Source: Bartonella sp. AU55XJBT
Lineage (GTDB): Bacteria > Pseudomonadota > Alphaproteobacteria > Rhizobiales > Rhizobiaceae
NCBI RefSeq assembly: GCF_028618525.1
Contig: NZ_JAQITC010000002.1
Span: 153,084-217,083, forward strand
Direction of reading: 5' to 3'
Length of the DNA stretch: 64,000 nt
The notes below the pieces were generated by a model that saw nothing but the letters and a program-made list of their open reading frames with translations, searched no databases and was not told the origin of the DNA. Positions 17,733 to 27,436 of the stretch are shown piece after piece. A program made the translations under genes and the position numbers. The first letter of the stretch is position 1, and every line of letters starts with the position of its first letter.

Positions 17733-18969
17733 TAAAAAATGTCCTTGTTTCTTTCAATGCTTCGACTAATTGATCTATATCTTCTTGAGTGTTATACATA
17801 GCTAACGATGCACGACAAATAGATGTTAGACCAAAGCGCTGTAATAAAGGCTGTGCACAATGAGTTCCCGCACGTATTGCAACTCCTTTTCTATCAATAA
17901 ACATCGCGATATCATGAGCGTGAATACCTTCAATGATAAATGATATAATAGCGCCTTTATTGGGAGAATGCCCATAAATACGCAATGTCTCAACCGTTTT
18001 AAGTTTTTCATGCGCGTAAGCTGAAAGGGACATTTCATGGGCATGAATTGCACTGAGACCTTTCTCTTGTATATAATCAATAGCTGCAGCTAATCCAATA
18101 GCCTCAACGATAGGAGGCGTGCCTGCTTCAAAACGATAAGGAGGAGCATTATAAAGAACTCTATCGGTTGTTACCTCCTCAATCATTTCCCCTCCCCCTT
18201 GAAAAGGACGCATTTCCTCTAACCGGTGTTCCTTACCATAAAGAACACCAATACCAGTGGGACCATAAAGCTTATGTCCTGTAAAGACGTACCAGTCACA
18301 ATCGAGATCTTGTACATCAACAGTTAAATGTATTGCTCCTTGAGAACCATCAACAAGAACAGGAATGGAATTTTGATGTGCTCGCTTAATCATCTCTTTA
18401 ACAGGAGGCACAGTTCCTAATATATTAGACATATGAGTTATAGCGACAAGCCGTGTTTTTTCGCTTAAAGCCTTTTGAAAATCTTCAATATGCAGAACAC
18501 CATTTTCATCAACAGGAACAAAAATAAGTTTAACCCCTTTTTGCTCACGCAGAAAATGCCAAGGGATAATATTGGCATGATGTTCCATGATCGTTAGAAC
18601 AATCTCATCACCTTCCTTGAGTTTGGGCATAGCCCAACCATAAGCAACCGTATTAATCGCTTCCGTTGCATTTTTCGTAAAAACAATTTCCTCAGCTTTT
18701 TGAGCATTTAGAAAAATACGAACGGTTTCACGAGCATTTTCATAGGATTGCGTTGCTGTATTGGCTAAAAAATGTATTCCCCTATGTACATTCGCATAAC
18801 GATAGTGATAATGATTATTCATTGCATTGAGTACTGATTGTGGTTTTTGAGCAGAAGCACCACTATCAAGGTAGGCTAACCGTTTTCCATGAATTTGATG
18901 ATGCAAAAGAGGAAAATCACGTCGAATTTCATCAACATTATAATTAAGTGTTTGTACGTTATTTTCCAT
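17725..18969 (-). CDS. sufS: SufS cysteine desulfurase (group II)
   Basis: SufS is the PLP-dependent desulfurase that supplies persulfide sulfur for Fe-S clusters. Key residues are visible in 414 aa: the PLP Lys in FTGHKLYGPTGIGVLYG, His in MEHHANIIPW, and the catalytic Cys in RAGTHCAQPLLQRFG. The SufS-type N-terminus is FPLLHHQIHGKRLAYLDSGA. I chose ATG 18969 because AGAGAG lies about 7 bases upstream; longer frames run into sufD. The sulfur is usually taken over by SufE or SufU, neither of which is visible here. Confidence 0.95.
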   Translation of the reverse strand: MENNVQTLNYNVDEIRRDFPLLHHQIHGKRLAYLDSGASAQKPQSVLNAMNNHYHYRYANVHRGIHFLANTATQSYENARETVRIFLNAQKAEEIVFTKNATEAINTVAYGWAMPKLKEGDEIVLTIMEHHANIIPWHFLREQKGVKLIFVPVDENGVLHIEDFQKALSEKTRLVAITHMSNILGTVPPVKEMIKRAHQNSIPVLVDGSQGAIHLTVDVQDLDCDWYVFTGHKLYGPTGIGVLYGKEHRLEEMRPFQGGGEMIEEVTTDRVLYNAPPYRFEAGTPPIVEAIGLAAAIDYIQEKGLSAIHAHEMSLSAYAHEKLKTVETLRIYGHSPNKGAIISFIIEGIHAHDIAMFIDRKGVAIRAGTHCAQPLLQRFGLTSICRASLAMYNTQEDIDQLVEALKETRTFFNG

Positions 18970-18979
18970 TTTCTCTCTC

Positions 18980-20242
18980 TTAAACATTTTTTTCAAGCCA
19001 TTGACCAATGATATTCTCCAAAACAGTCTGGATATTCTCTTGCTTGATGTCATCAATAAGCTCAGCAATAAATCCTTTAATCAAAAGAGCTCGAGCCGTT
19101 TTAAATGGAATACCACGCGCCATGAGATAGAAAAGATAATCATGATTAATATTAGCAACTGTTGCGCCATGACCACAGGCAACATCATCGGCAAAAATTT
19201 CCAGCTCAGGTTTTGCGTTAAATTCTGCATCATCTGAAAGGATAAGGCTATTACAAGCCATGCGTGCATCTGTTTTTTGCGCTTTTTGAGCAACACGTAT
19301 GATCCCTTGAAAAACCCCCACTGCTTTATCGGTAACCACATTGCGTATAATTTCGGTTGATGTTGATTTTTCTTCCACGTGACGAACAGTCATTGTAAGA
19401 TCACTATGAGTTTGTCCTGATAGTAAATTTATAACGCGTAATTGAAAATCAGATTTTTCTCCCTGTAACTCAATATCGACTTCCTGACGATTGAGTTGAC
19501 TCCCTATATTAATGACATAAAGTGATAATTTTGCTCCTTGAGCGAGAACAGCACGCAATCGACCAAACTGCGTAGAATTAAAACCACGATTGCGAATAAG
19601 AATCCATGTAACATCACTATGAGCGGTAATATTTAATGAAAATATTGAACTGACAAAGGTCTCTTGATCATTGCCAACCTGATGTTCAACAAACATAACT
19701 TGACTATTTTTATCAACTTTTATGTCTGAAAAAGTATGGGATTGTCCTCCCATTTGTATATTTTGTAATTCAATAGGTCTATTTAACTTTGTATTTTCAG
19801 GAATATGGAAAAGCCAGCCATCCGTAACAAAAGCTGTATTTAACTGTCCAATAAAATCTTCATCAGAAATGTTTTGATCTATTTTTATAGAATTCTCTTC
19901 TAATGCATCTGAAAGGCGTTTTACTGTAATTTTGTCTACCTTTGGCTGTATCGATGTTTTTCCATTGTTCATGGAAAAAACAGCACTATCTGAGAATAAT
20001 GCGTCAACAGATTGATTGTCTTGAATTTTTAAAAAATTGCTCACAGACTTCAATAATGTACGCAAATTGGTATAATGCCAACTTTCAATTTTACGGGAAG
20101 GAAGCCGTGACCTTTGAAACTGCTCAATAGCTTTCTTGCGGATTGCTCGCACAGCTTTATCACCAGGTAAGTCGTTGACATACTGATTGAAACTCCTGAG
20201 TATATCTTCTTCAACTGCTAACAAATTTTGCTGTGTCTTCAT
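18980..20242 (-). CDS. sufD: SufD, Fe-S assembly scaffold subunit
   Basis: SufD joins SufB and SufC in the SufBCD scaffold complex that assembles clusters. The 420-aa product has the SufD pattern SRKIESWHYTNLR near residue 55 and the C-terminal SufB/D core with ARMACNSLILSDDAEFNAKPELEIFADDVACGHGATV and ARGIPFKTARALLIKGF. ATG 20242 has GAGGA 8 bases upstream; a TTG at 20257 overlapping the sufC stop is an alternative. Only 10 bases separate it from sufS. Confidence 0.95.
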   Translation of the reverse strand: MKTQQNLLAVEEDILRSFNQYVNDLPGDKAVRAIRKKAIEQFQRSRLPSRKIESWHYTNLRTLLKSVSNFLKIQDNQSVDALFSDSAVFSMNNGKTSIQPKVDKITVKRLSDALEENSIKIDQNISDEDFIGQLNTAFVTDGWLFHIPENTKLNRPIELQNIQMGGQSHTFSDIKVDKNSQVMFVEHQVGNDQETFVSSIFSLNITAHSDVTWILIRNRGFNSTQFGRLRAVLAQGAKLSLYVINIGSQLNRQEVDIELQGEKSDFQLRVINLLSGQTHSDLTMTVRHVEEKSTSTEIIRNVVTDKAVGVFQGIIRVAQKAQKTDARMACNSLILSDDAEFNAKPELEIFADDVACGHGATVANINHDYLFYLMARGIPFKTARALLIKGFIAELIDDIKQENIQTVLENIIGQWLEKNV

Positions 20243-20253
20243 ACTCAATATCC

Positions 20254-21009
20254 TCAAACCGCTTCCTTGATAAGATCAGCATATCCATTTTGCTCTAAAT
20301 AGAGTGCTAAGGATTTATCTCCGCTTTTGATAATTCGTCCTTTATAAAGAACATGTACCGTATCAGGGATAATATAATTAAGTAGCCGTTGATAATGGGT
20401 AATCACCAAAAATGAACGTTTTGAATCTCGAAGTTTATTAACACCGTCTGCAACAATTTTTAGTGCATCAATATCTAAACCAGAATCCGTTTCATCTAAA
20501 ATGCAAAGTTTAGGTTCAAGAAGTGCCATTTGCAAAATTTCAGCGCGTTTTTTTTCTCCCCCTGAAAAACCTACATTTAATGGACGTTTTAGCATATCCA
20601 TATCTATTTCAAGTTTAGCTGAAACCTCTTTAACATATTTTATAAATTCAGGAATTTTAAGCTCTTCATCACCTCGCGCCTTGCGTTGAGAATTCATCGC
20701 AACTTTTAAAAATTCCATCGTTGCTACTCCTGGTATTTCCATTGGATATTGAAATGCAAGAAAAATACCATATGCAGCACGCTCTGCTGGATCCATTTCT
20801 AAAATTGATTGGCCATTATAGAGAATATCTCCTTCTGTTATTTCATAATCATCACGACCAGCAAGCAAATAAGACAAAGTTGATTTTCCAGCTCCATTTT
20901 GTCCCATGATAGCGGCAACTTCTCCATCTTGAACCGTCAAGTTTAAACCACGAATAACTTCTGTATCCGTCCCAACAATACGGGCGCGTAAATCTTTTAT
21001 CTCTAACAT
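20254..21009 (-). CDS. sufC: SufC, Fe-S assembly ATPase
   Basis: SufC is the ABC-type ATPase of the SufBCD complex. The 251-aa protein has Walker A GQNGAGKST, Q-loop FQYPMEIPG, signature VGFSGGEKKRAEI, Walker B LCILDETDSGLDIDALK and switch His in LVITHYQRLL. ATG 21009 (MLEIKDL) is the family start; the longer frame to 21069 is not conserved in style. A 159-base gap with no gene separates it from sufB, wide for this operon, and could hold an internal promoter. Confidence 0.96.
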   Translation of the reverse strand: MLEIKDLRARIVGTDTEVIRGLNLTVQDGEVAAIMGQNGAGKSTLSYLLAGRDDYEITEGDILYNGQSILEMDPAERAAYGIFLAFQYPMEIPGVATMEFLKVAMNSQRKARGDEELKIPEFIKYVKEVSAKLEIDMDMLKRPLNVGFSGGEKKRAEILQMALLEPKLCILDETDSGLDIDALKIVADGVNKLRDSKRSFLVITHYQRLLNYIIPDTVHVLYKGRIIKSGDKSLALYLEQNGYADLIKEAV

Positions 21010-21168
21010 TATTAAATCCTGTTCTGGCTGTTTTTTCAGATACCGATGCGTATTATTTCGCCTTAGCATCCATCTCTTTTTGTAATCACCATAGAGGTCA
21101 TTTTTACATTATTTTCTACTGTTACAGCCTTTTTGCAACAAGTATTCTATTTATCTCATTAAATAAAA

Positions 21169-22680
21169 TTATCCAACACTACCTTCAAGACTAATACCAA
21201 TAAGCTTTTGCGCTTCGACAGCAAATTCCATGGGAAGTTTTTGAATGACCTCTTTTACAAAACCATTGACAATTAATGCGATAGCTTCTTCTTCGGGAAT
21301 TCCTCTCTGCATAACATAAAAAAGTTGGTCATCAGAAATTTTTGATGTTGTGGCTTCATGTTCAAACTGAGCTGTTGCATTTTTTGCTTCAATATAAGGA
21401 ACTGTATGCGCACCACAATCATTCCCGATTAACAAACTATCACATTGTGTAAAGTTACGCGCGTTTTTTGCTTTTCGATAGGCTGTGACTTGTCCTCGAT
21501 AAGTATTATTTGAAAAACCAGCAGAAATGCCTTTGGAAATAATACGACTGGAGGTATTTTTTCCTAAGTGAATCATTTTTGTACCGGAATCAATTTGTTG
21601 GTAACCATTTGCAACAGCAATAGAATAAAATTCTCCACGCGCATTATCACCGCGGAGTAGACAGGATGGATATTTCCAAGTAATCGCAGAACCAGTCTCA
21701 ACTTGTGTCCATGAAATTTTAGAGTTGTGCCCTCGACAATCTCCACGCTTTGTCACAAAATTATAAATACCGCCCTTTCCCTCTTTATCGCCAGGATACC
21801 AGTTTTGTACCGTAGAATATTTAATCTCTGCATTTTCAAGGGCAATAAGCTCAACAACAGCAGCATGAAGTTGATTTTCATCACGTTGGGGAGCTGTACA
21901 TCCTTCAAGATAAGAAACATAGGAATCTTCGGCGGCAATAATCAATGTACGCTCAAATTGTCCAGTGTTACGTTCATTAATCCTAAAATAAGTTGAAAGC
22001 TCCATAGGACAACGAACCCCTTTGGGGATATAAACAAATGAACCATCTGTAAAGACAGCTGCATTTAAGGCCGCATAATAATTGTCCCCTACTGGTACAA
22101 CCGTTCCCAAATATTCTTTAATAAGCTCAGAATGTTCAATAATCGCCTCTGAAATAGAACAAAAAATCACACCAGCACGTGCCAGCTCTTTTTTGAATGT
22201 TGTTACAACAGAAACAGAATCAAAGACCGCATCAACAGCCACTTGCCCCGATACAGATACATTATCATCAAAAGTAGAAGGATCAGACTGTTTTCTTACC
22301 CCTGCCAAAATCTCTTGTTCTTTAAGAGGAATACCAAGTTTTTCGTACGTTGCTAATAACTCCGGATCCACTTCGTCCAGAGATTTTGGTCCTGTATGAT
22401 TTTTAGGAGCAGCATAATAATAAAGCTCCTGAAAATCAATTTTAGGATATTCAAGACGCGCCCAATGAGGCTCTTTCATTGTCAGCCAACGGCGGTAAGC
22501 TTGTAAGCGCCATGTTAGCATCCATTCAGGCTCGTTTTTTTTAGCAGAAATAAATTTGATAATATCTTCATTCAAACCTTTCGGCGCTTTATCCGTTTTA
22601 ATTTTTGTTTCAAAACCATATTTATATTGGTCAACATCTATTTCACGGACTTGGCGTATCGTTTCTTGTACTGCCGGCAT
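21169..22680 (-). CDS. sufB: SufB, Fe-S assembly scaffold subunit
   Basis: SufB is the main cluster scaffold of the SUF system. The 503-aa product has the expected length and landmarks: [15 protein letters not shown] near residue 55, [41 protein letters not shown], and the C-terminal [29 protein letters not shown], which carries the conserved Cys and His region. It precedes sufC and follows a second cysteine desulfurase gene by 158 bases. Confidence 0.96.
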   Translation of the reverse strand: MPAVQETIRQVREIDVDQYKYGFETKIKTDKAPKGLNEDIIKFISAKKNEPEWMLTWRLQAYRRWLTMKEPHWARLEYPKIDFQELYYYAAPKNHTGPKSLDEVDPELLATYEKLGIPLKEQEILAGVRKQSDPSTFDDNVSVSGQVAVDAVFDSVSVVTTFKKELARAGVIFCSISEAIIEHSELIKEYLGTVVPVGDNYYAALNAAVFTDGSFVYIPKGVRCPMELSTYFRINERNTGQFERTLIIAAEDSYVSYLEGCTAPQRDENQLHAAVVELIALENAEIKYSTVQNWYPGDKEGKGGIYNFVTKRGDCRGHNSKISWTQVETGSAITWKYPSCLLRGDNARGEFYSIAVANGYQQIDSGTKMIHLGKNTSSRIISKGISAGFSNNTYRGQVTAYRKAKNARNFTQCDSLLIGNDCGAHTVPYIEAKNATAQFEHEATTSKISDDQLFYVMQRGIPEEEAIALIVNGFVKEVIQKLPMEFAVEAQKLIGISLEGSVG

Positions 22681-22838
22681 AAATCTTCTCCATTTTTTGG
22701 CATCAAAAACCGGTAACTAAAAGTCTTGTTTTTACAAGATTAAAATTAAGCAAGTTATCTCCTAGGCTATAGGTAAAGTGCTAAAATTTCAATCAAAGTT
22801 ATTTTATTTTTAAAATAATTCTAATTTTTATAATTTTC

Positions 22839-23996
22839 TCACAATAAAATTTTATCCTTTTTTTTGCTTATCATTTGAGAAAAAAACAATAGAAAATCAT
22901 CAATATCTTCAGAGGTTGTATCACGTCCCAGCGAAATGCGAATGGCACCATTTGGAACATGATACCCCATTGCTTCCAACACTTTGCTTTGTTTTACTTT
23001 TCCCGAAGAACAAGCAGAGCCTGCTGATACAGAAAAACCTTCTAAATCAAAAGCAATTTGCATAGTTTCAGCTTTTATATTTTTCATGGTAAAGTAAGTT
23101 GTATTTGGCAAACGTTGAACTCTTTTGCCAAAAATTTCAATATTTTGACTTATTTTTTGGAGTCCATCTTCTAATTTATTACGTAAATATAGTAACTGTT
23201 TTATTTCTTCTTGTGTGAGACAATCAGCCATTGCTGCTCCAAAAGCAGCAATAAGAGGCAATGCTTCTGTTCCTCCACGTAGGCCTTTTTCTTGCCCTCC
23301 TCCGATAATAAGAGGATGTGGCATCAGAAGATTGCCACATGAAACAAAAGCACCAACTCCTTTAGGACCACCAACTTTATGGGCAGATAGTATAAAAAAG
23401 TCTCCTCCTAGCTGATTAATATCAACAAAATTTTTATCGATATATTGTGATAAATCAACAATAAGAGTACCGCCTAAATCACGAACAATAGCCGCTATTT
23501 CTTTTAATGGTTGGATAACACCCGTTTCACTATTTGCAGCTTGAATAGCAACAAGAGGTAAACCTTTTGTTTTATCGTGAGCCCTTAAGAGTGATATTAA
23601 TTTATCTTGTTGAATAAGCCCATCTTGATCAACAGCAATGACACTTATCAATTCTTTAGAGAAACGCCCTCCTTCTGCAACAGAGGGATGTTCAGTCGCT
23701 CCAAGGTAAAGATGGGAAAATTGAACCTTTGCATTCCCCATCGTGTAAAAGGGGGTTAACAAAGTCATTGCTGCTTCACTCGCACCAGAGGTAAAGACAA
23801 CGTTATCCGGATCTGTTTTAATATTTTCAGCGATTTGTCGGCGCGCCTTTTGCAATAAAGTTTTAGCAGCACGCCCTTCCGTATGAACAGATGATGGATT
23901 ACCAAATATCTCTAAAGATTCCAGTAACGCCATCCGCGCCACTTTTTTGAGCGGTGTTGTTGCGTTATGATCAAAATATCGGCGTTTTATAACCAT
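22839..23996 (-). CDS. Cysteine desulfurase, NifS/IscS-like (group I)
   Basis: A PLP enzyme removing sulfur from cysteine, different in type from SufS in the same operon. The 385-aa product starts MVIKRRYFDHNATTPLKK; it has FTSGASEAAMTLL, the PLP-Lys in FFILSAHKVGGPKGVGAF and the mobile catalytic Cys in SAGSACSSGKVKQSKVLEAMG. ATG 23996 was chosen over an upstream TTG at 24008 because the family N-terminus lies just behind it. It is the first gene of the suf operon. The shortened loop and single-gene context argue for a role as an extra sulfur donor; exact role unknown. Confidence 0.92.
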   Translation of the reverse strand: MVIKRRYFDHNATTPLKKVARMALLESLEIFGNPSSVHTEGRAAKTLLQKARRQIAENIKTDPDNVVFTSGASEAAMTLLTPFYTMGNAKVQFSHLYLGATEHPSVAEGGRFSKELISVIAVDQDGLIQQDKLISLLRAHDKTKGLPLVAIQAANSETGVIQPLKEIAAIVRDLGGTLIVDLSQYIDKNFVDINQLGGDFFILSAHKVGGPKGVGAFVSCGNLLMPHPLIIGGGQEKGLRGGTEALPLIAAFGAAMADCLTQEEIKQLLYLRNKLEDGLQKISQNIEIFGKRVQRLPNTTYFTMKNIKAETMQIAFDLEGFSVSAGSACSSGKVKQSKVLEAMGYHVPNGAIRISLGRDTTSEDIDDFLLFFSQMISKKKDKILL

Positions 23997-24095
23997 TTTA
24001 CGTCGCAATCATTAATCTTATGAATTGATGAAAAAAATAGCGCAATTTTCTTGAAAAGTGCACTTAAAAAAGAATATCTAATGATTATTTAAGAG

Positions 24096-24124
24096 ATTCT
24101 ATGGTAAAAGTCGACCAAGGTCAA
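24096..24124 (-). promoter_or_regulatory. Probable sigma70-type promoter of the suf operon
   Basis: On the minus strand TTGACC (24124-24119) is followed by a 17-base spacer and TAGAAT (24101-24096), close to the consensus. Transcription would start near 24088 and give an untranslated leader of about 90 bases before the first ATG (23996). No clear iron-response operator was recognised. Confidence 0.65.
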
Positions 24125-24157
24125 TGAGAGCGTTTTATAGCATTTAAGGAGCATTTT

Positions 24158-24838
24158 ATGCCAGAAATTATTTTTAACGGTCCCGCGGGTCGGCTCGAAG
24201 GGCGTTATCAACCTTCACAACAAAAAAATGCGCCCATTGCAATCATTTTGCATCCTCATCCTCAATTTGGTGGAACGATGAATCATAAAATTGTCTATGA
24301 TCTCTTTTATATGTTCCAACAACGTGGCTTTACAACTCTCCGTTTTAACTTTCGTGGTATTGGTCGCAGTCAGGGGGAATTTGATTATGGAATAGGAGAA
24401 CTTTCAGATGCGGCGGCGGCTCTCGATTGGGTGCAAACACAACATCCAGACTCTAAAAATTGCTGGGTAGCAGGATATTCATTTGGAGCATGGATTGGTA
24501 TGCAGCTTTTAATGCGCCGACCAGAAATTGAGGGATTTATCTCTGTTGCCCCTCAGCCTAATGTTTATGACTTTTCATTTCTTGCACCTTGTCCCTCCTC
24601 TGGGCTTATTATTCATGGTGGTATTGATAAAGTCGCCCCCCCAAAAGACGTTCAAATGCTTGTTGATAAATTGAAAACACAAAAAGGTATTATCATCACG
24701 CAAGAAATACTAGAAGGAGCTAATCACTTTTTTAGTGGATGCCATGAAGAGCTTATTGAACGATGTGCCCACTATTTGGATAATCATATTACCAATGAAT
24801 TTCTCGCTCCCCCTCCTGAAATACTTTCACTCACTTAG
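24158..24838 (+). CDS. Alpha/beta hydrolase
   Basis: The 226-aa protein begins with LEGRYQP...IAIILHPHPQFGGTMNHKIVYDL, an oxyanion-hole HPHP motif, then FRGIGRSQGEFDYG, the nucleophile elbow GYSFGAW, an acid in IHGGIDKVAPPKDV and a catalytic His in GANHFFSG. It belongs to a widespread uncharacterised family of alphaproteobacterial hydrolases with the HPHPxxGG start; the substrate is unknown. AAGGAG lies 6 bases before ATG 24158. It diverges from the suf operon. Confidence 0.88.
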   Translation: MPEIIFNGPAGRLEGRYQPSQQKNAPIAIILHPHPQFGGTMNHKIVYDLFYMFQQRGFTTLRFNFRGIGRSQGEFDYGIGELSDAAAALDWVQTQHPDSKNCWVAGYSFGAWIGMQLLMRRPEIEGFISVAPQPNVYDFSFLAPCPSSGLIIHGGIDKVAPPKDVQMLVDKLKTQKGIIITQEILEGANHFFSGCHEELIERCAHYLDNHITNEFLAPPPEILSLT

Positions 24839-24951
24839 GAAAACACAACAGATTTATAAAAAATCAGTAAAAATCGCCTCTGATCATAACTAAAGTGATT
24901 TTTTTTCAGATTGTATTCGTAACTTTTCTGAATTTTATTTTAGGATAAAAA

Positions 24952-25080
24952 GTGTCTTTTTTTATTTACTGGTTTCCGTTAAATTATCTTTTTAAGCGTA
25001 AAAAGGGAATAATACTCGTATTATTATCTTCATTGCCAATATGTCTGGTTCTCTTGTGGTTTATGTGTCATTCATGGTAG
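24952..25080 (+). CDS. Putative 42-aa single-helix membrane peptide
   Basis: A 43-codon frame starts with GTG 24952 and ends TAG 25080, with AGGA 7 bases upstream. The product has a short basic stretch (FKRKKG, residues 14-19) followed by a clean hydrophobic helix (IILVLLSSLPICLVLLWF), the usual layout of a membrane micro-protein. It fills most of the 318-base gap before tyrS. I do not recognise a family and no terminator is visible; the frame could be chance in AT-rich DNA. Confidence 0.42.
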   Translation: MSFFIYWFPLNYLFKRKKGIILVLLSSLPICLVLLWFMCHSW

Positions 25081-25156
25081 ATAAGGCATTAATGATCTAT
25101 TATATAATCACCTGTTATATAAAATGAAAACCCTCTTAAATTAGGAAATTGACTCT

Positions 25157-26410
25157 GTGTTTGCCTTTAAATCTGATTTTTTACACATTATGAACGAACG
25201 TGGTTTTATCCACCAAGTTTCAGATGAAAAGGGCTTAGATGATCTTTTTTCAAAAGAAACTGTAAGCGCTTATATCGGATTTGATCCAACAGCATCGAGT
25301 TTACATGCTGGAAGTCTTCTCCAAATTATGATGCTTTATTGGCTACAAAAAACGGGGCATCGCCCCATTGCTTTGATGGGCGGAGGGACAGGATTGATCG
25401 GTGATCCTTCCTTTAAAGATGAAGCACGACGGCTTCTAACACAAGATGATATTGCTACCAATATTGATGGTATTAAAAGGGTATTTGCTAACTATTTGAC
25501 ATTCGGTGATCGAGAAACCGATGCTTGTATTGTGAATAATGCTGAATGGTTGTGCAATTTAAATTACTTAGAATTTTTGCGTGATGTAGGAAAGCATTTT
25601 TCTGTCAACCGTATGTTGTCATTTGATTCTGTTAAACTCAGACTTGAGCGTGAACACTCTTTGTCCTTCTTAGAGTTTAATTATATGATTCTGCAAGCTT
25701 ATGACTTTGTTGAACTTCATAAACGCTATGGATTGCGTATGCAAATGGGGGGGTCTGATCAATGGGGAAACATTATTAACGGAATTGAATTAGGGCATCG
25801 CTTAGGAACACCACAATTATACGCGTTAACATCACCATTGCTGACAACCTCTTCCGGTGCCAAAATGGGTAAATCATTGCATGGTGCTGTATGGCTTAAT
25901 GCCGATATGCTTTCACCTTATCAATTTTGGCAATATTGGCGCAATACAGAAGACGCTGATGTAACACGATTTTTAAAGCTCTATACCACATTACCCATGG
26001 ATGAGATTCTCAAACTTTCTCTCTTACAAGGGAGCGAAATTAACGAAGCAAAAAAAATTCTGGCAACAGAAATTACCACAATGTTGCATGGACGCGATCT
26101 TGCTGATGCAGCAGCAGAGACTGCTCGTAAAACGTTTGAAGAAAAAACACTTGGAGAAAATCTTCCAACAGTTGAAATGAACGCAATAGAATTAAAAACG
26201 GGTGCTGGATTACTCTCTCTTTTAGTAAAAGCAGGACTCGCCAAATCCAATAGTGAGGCGCGCCGTCACATTCAAGGTGGAGGGATACGTGTTAATGATC
26301 AAATCATAAAGGATGAAACACACCTTATTATTGAAAAAGATGTCACGACAAAAGGAATCATTAAACTTTCTTTTGGTAAGAAAAAACATGTATTGATCAA
26401 ACCTCTATAA
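25157..26410 (+). CDS. tyrS: Tyrosyl-tRNA synthetase
   Basis: Class I synthetase charging tRNA-Tyr. The 417-aa product has the HIGH-like motif in [18 protein letters not shown], tyrosine-binding residues in YMILQAYDF and [10 protein letters not shown], the KMSKS-type loop as GAKMGKS, and a C-terminal S4 RNA-binding domain ([18 protein letters not shown]). The start is GTG 25157 with TTAGGA about 9 bases upstream; the first residues ([17 protein letters not shown]) match family N-termini. Confidence 0.95.
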   Translation: MFAFKSDFLHIMNERGFIHQVSDEKGLDDLFSKETVSAYIGFDPTASSLHAGSLLQIMMLYWLQKTGHRPIALMGGGTGLIGDPSFKDEARRLLTQDDIATNIDGIKRVFANYLTFGDRETDACIVNNAEWLCNLNYLEFLRDVGKHFSVNRMLSFDSVKLRLEREHSLSFLEFNYMILQAYDFVELHKRYGLRMQMGGSDQWGNIINGIELGHRLGTPQLYALTSPLLTTSSGAKMGKSLHGAVWLNADMLSPYQFWQYWRNTEDADVTRFLKLYTTLPMDEILKLSLLQGSEINEAKKILATEITTMLHGRDLADAAAETARKTFEEKTLGENLPTVEMNAIELKTGAGLLSLLVKAGLAKSNSEARRHIQGGGIRVNDQIIKDETHLIIEKDVTTKGIIKLSFGKKKHVLIKPL

Positions 26411-26624
26411 TCTATTGATATATCATTCATTTTATAGATTTTTATCCCATGGTAGTGATATTTTTTTACGCTTTTTTTGTTCATTTTTTCATTTAGTTTT
26501 TATGACAGAATAATTTTTCTAGGATAGCGAAAAATCTTTGAAAATTTTATTCTAAAGAGTTGAAACTTTATTCCTTCTCTGTATGCTACTCATTGATCTT
26601 TTCACTCAAAAAGAAAGATAAAAC

Positions 26625-27110
26625 ATGACAAAATCAATGAAAGGGACTCTTGCTCCTGATTTTAACTTGCCACGTGATGGAGGAGAGATAGCCTGTCTTT
26701 CTGACTTTAGAGGCAAACCTGTTGTCTTATATTTTTATCCCAAAGATGATACAAGTGGATGCACAAGCGAAGCTCTTGATTTTACAAAATTAAAGACAAA
26801 ATTTGATGAAATCGGTGTTGCTGTTATTGGCATTTCTCCAGATAATGTAAAAAAACACGATAAATTCAAAGTAAAACATGGACTTGATGTTATTTTGGTT
26901 TCTGATGAAGAAAAAACAACCCTTGAAGCTTATGGTGTTTGGGTAGAGAAAAGCATGTATGGACGCAAATATATGGGTGTCGAACGGAGTACTTTTTTAA
27001 TTGATGCAAATGGAAAAATAGCAGAAGAATGGCGCAAAGTCAGTGTAGCTGGACACGCTGAAGATGTTTTAGCTGCTGCAACGCTTTTACATCGTAAGGA
27101 TGGGATATGA
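26625..27110 (+). CDS. bcp: Peroxiredoxin, Bcp/PrxQ family
   Basis: Thiol peroxidase reducing hydrogen and organic peroxides. The 161-aa protein has the PrxQ start (LAPDFNLPRDGGE), VVLYFYPKDDTSGCTSEALDF with the peroxidatic Cys at residue 46, and RSTFLIDANGKI. The resolving Cys that 2-Cys Bcp proteins carry five residues later is a Leu here; only Cys 24 remains as another Cys, so the enzyme may work as a 1-Cys form. Single gene between tyrS and the convergent prfB. Confidence 0.92.
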   Translation: MTKSMKGTLAPDFNLPRDGGEIACLSDFRGKPVVLYFYPKDDTSGCTSEALDFTKLKTKFDEIGVAVIGISPDNVKKHDKFKVKHGLDVILVSDEEKTTLEAYGVWVEKSMYGRKYMGVERSTFLIDANGKIAEEWRKVSVAGHAEDVLAAATLLHRKDGI

Positions 27111-27436
27111 ACTACGGGGTATAATATATACTTTTAAAAGCAACAGACTCCCTCCCCAATAGATTTTATTTTTCCAACGGATTCAGTTTTTGCAATACAT
27201 TGATTTATAAAAATAACTGATTATTTATATTTAAACCAACCTTCTGGATATCGTGAATTTTTCTCCAAATTCACTCGTTCCTGTCATAAGCATGATTGGC
27301 TTGTGAGAAAAAACTTTGAAAAAAGAACAATAAAATGTGAATCTTTCACGTATCAAGGGCTATCAATATATCACAACATCCACAAAACGAGCAATTTAAG
27401 AAATAAATCTGCATAGTTTGAAGGTGGAATATATCA
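27111..27436. other. Convergent spacer between bcp and prfB
   Basis: About 330 bases with no gene. A perfect hairpin, GTGAATTT (27253-27260) and AAATTCAC (27267-27274) with a 6-base loop, sits in the middle; no T run follows it on either strand, so I do not call a terminator. Confidence 0.5.

Noticed and set aside
27253..27274. Terminator between bcp and prfB
   Set aside because: A good 8-base stem but no T run on either strand.
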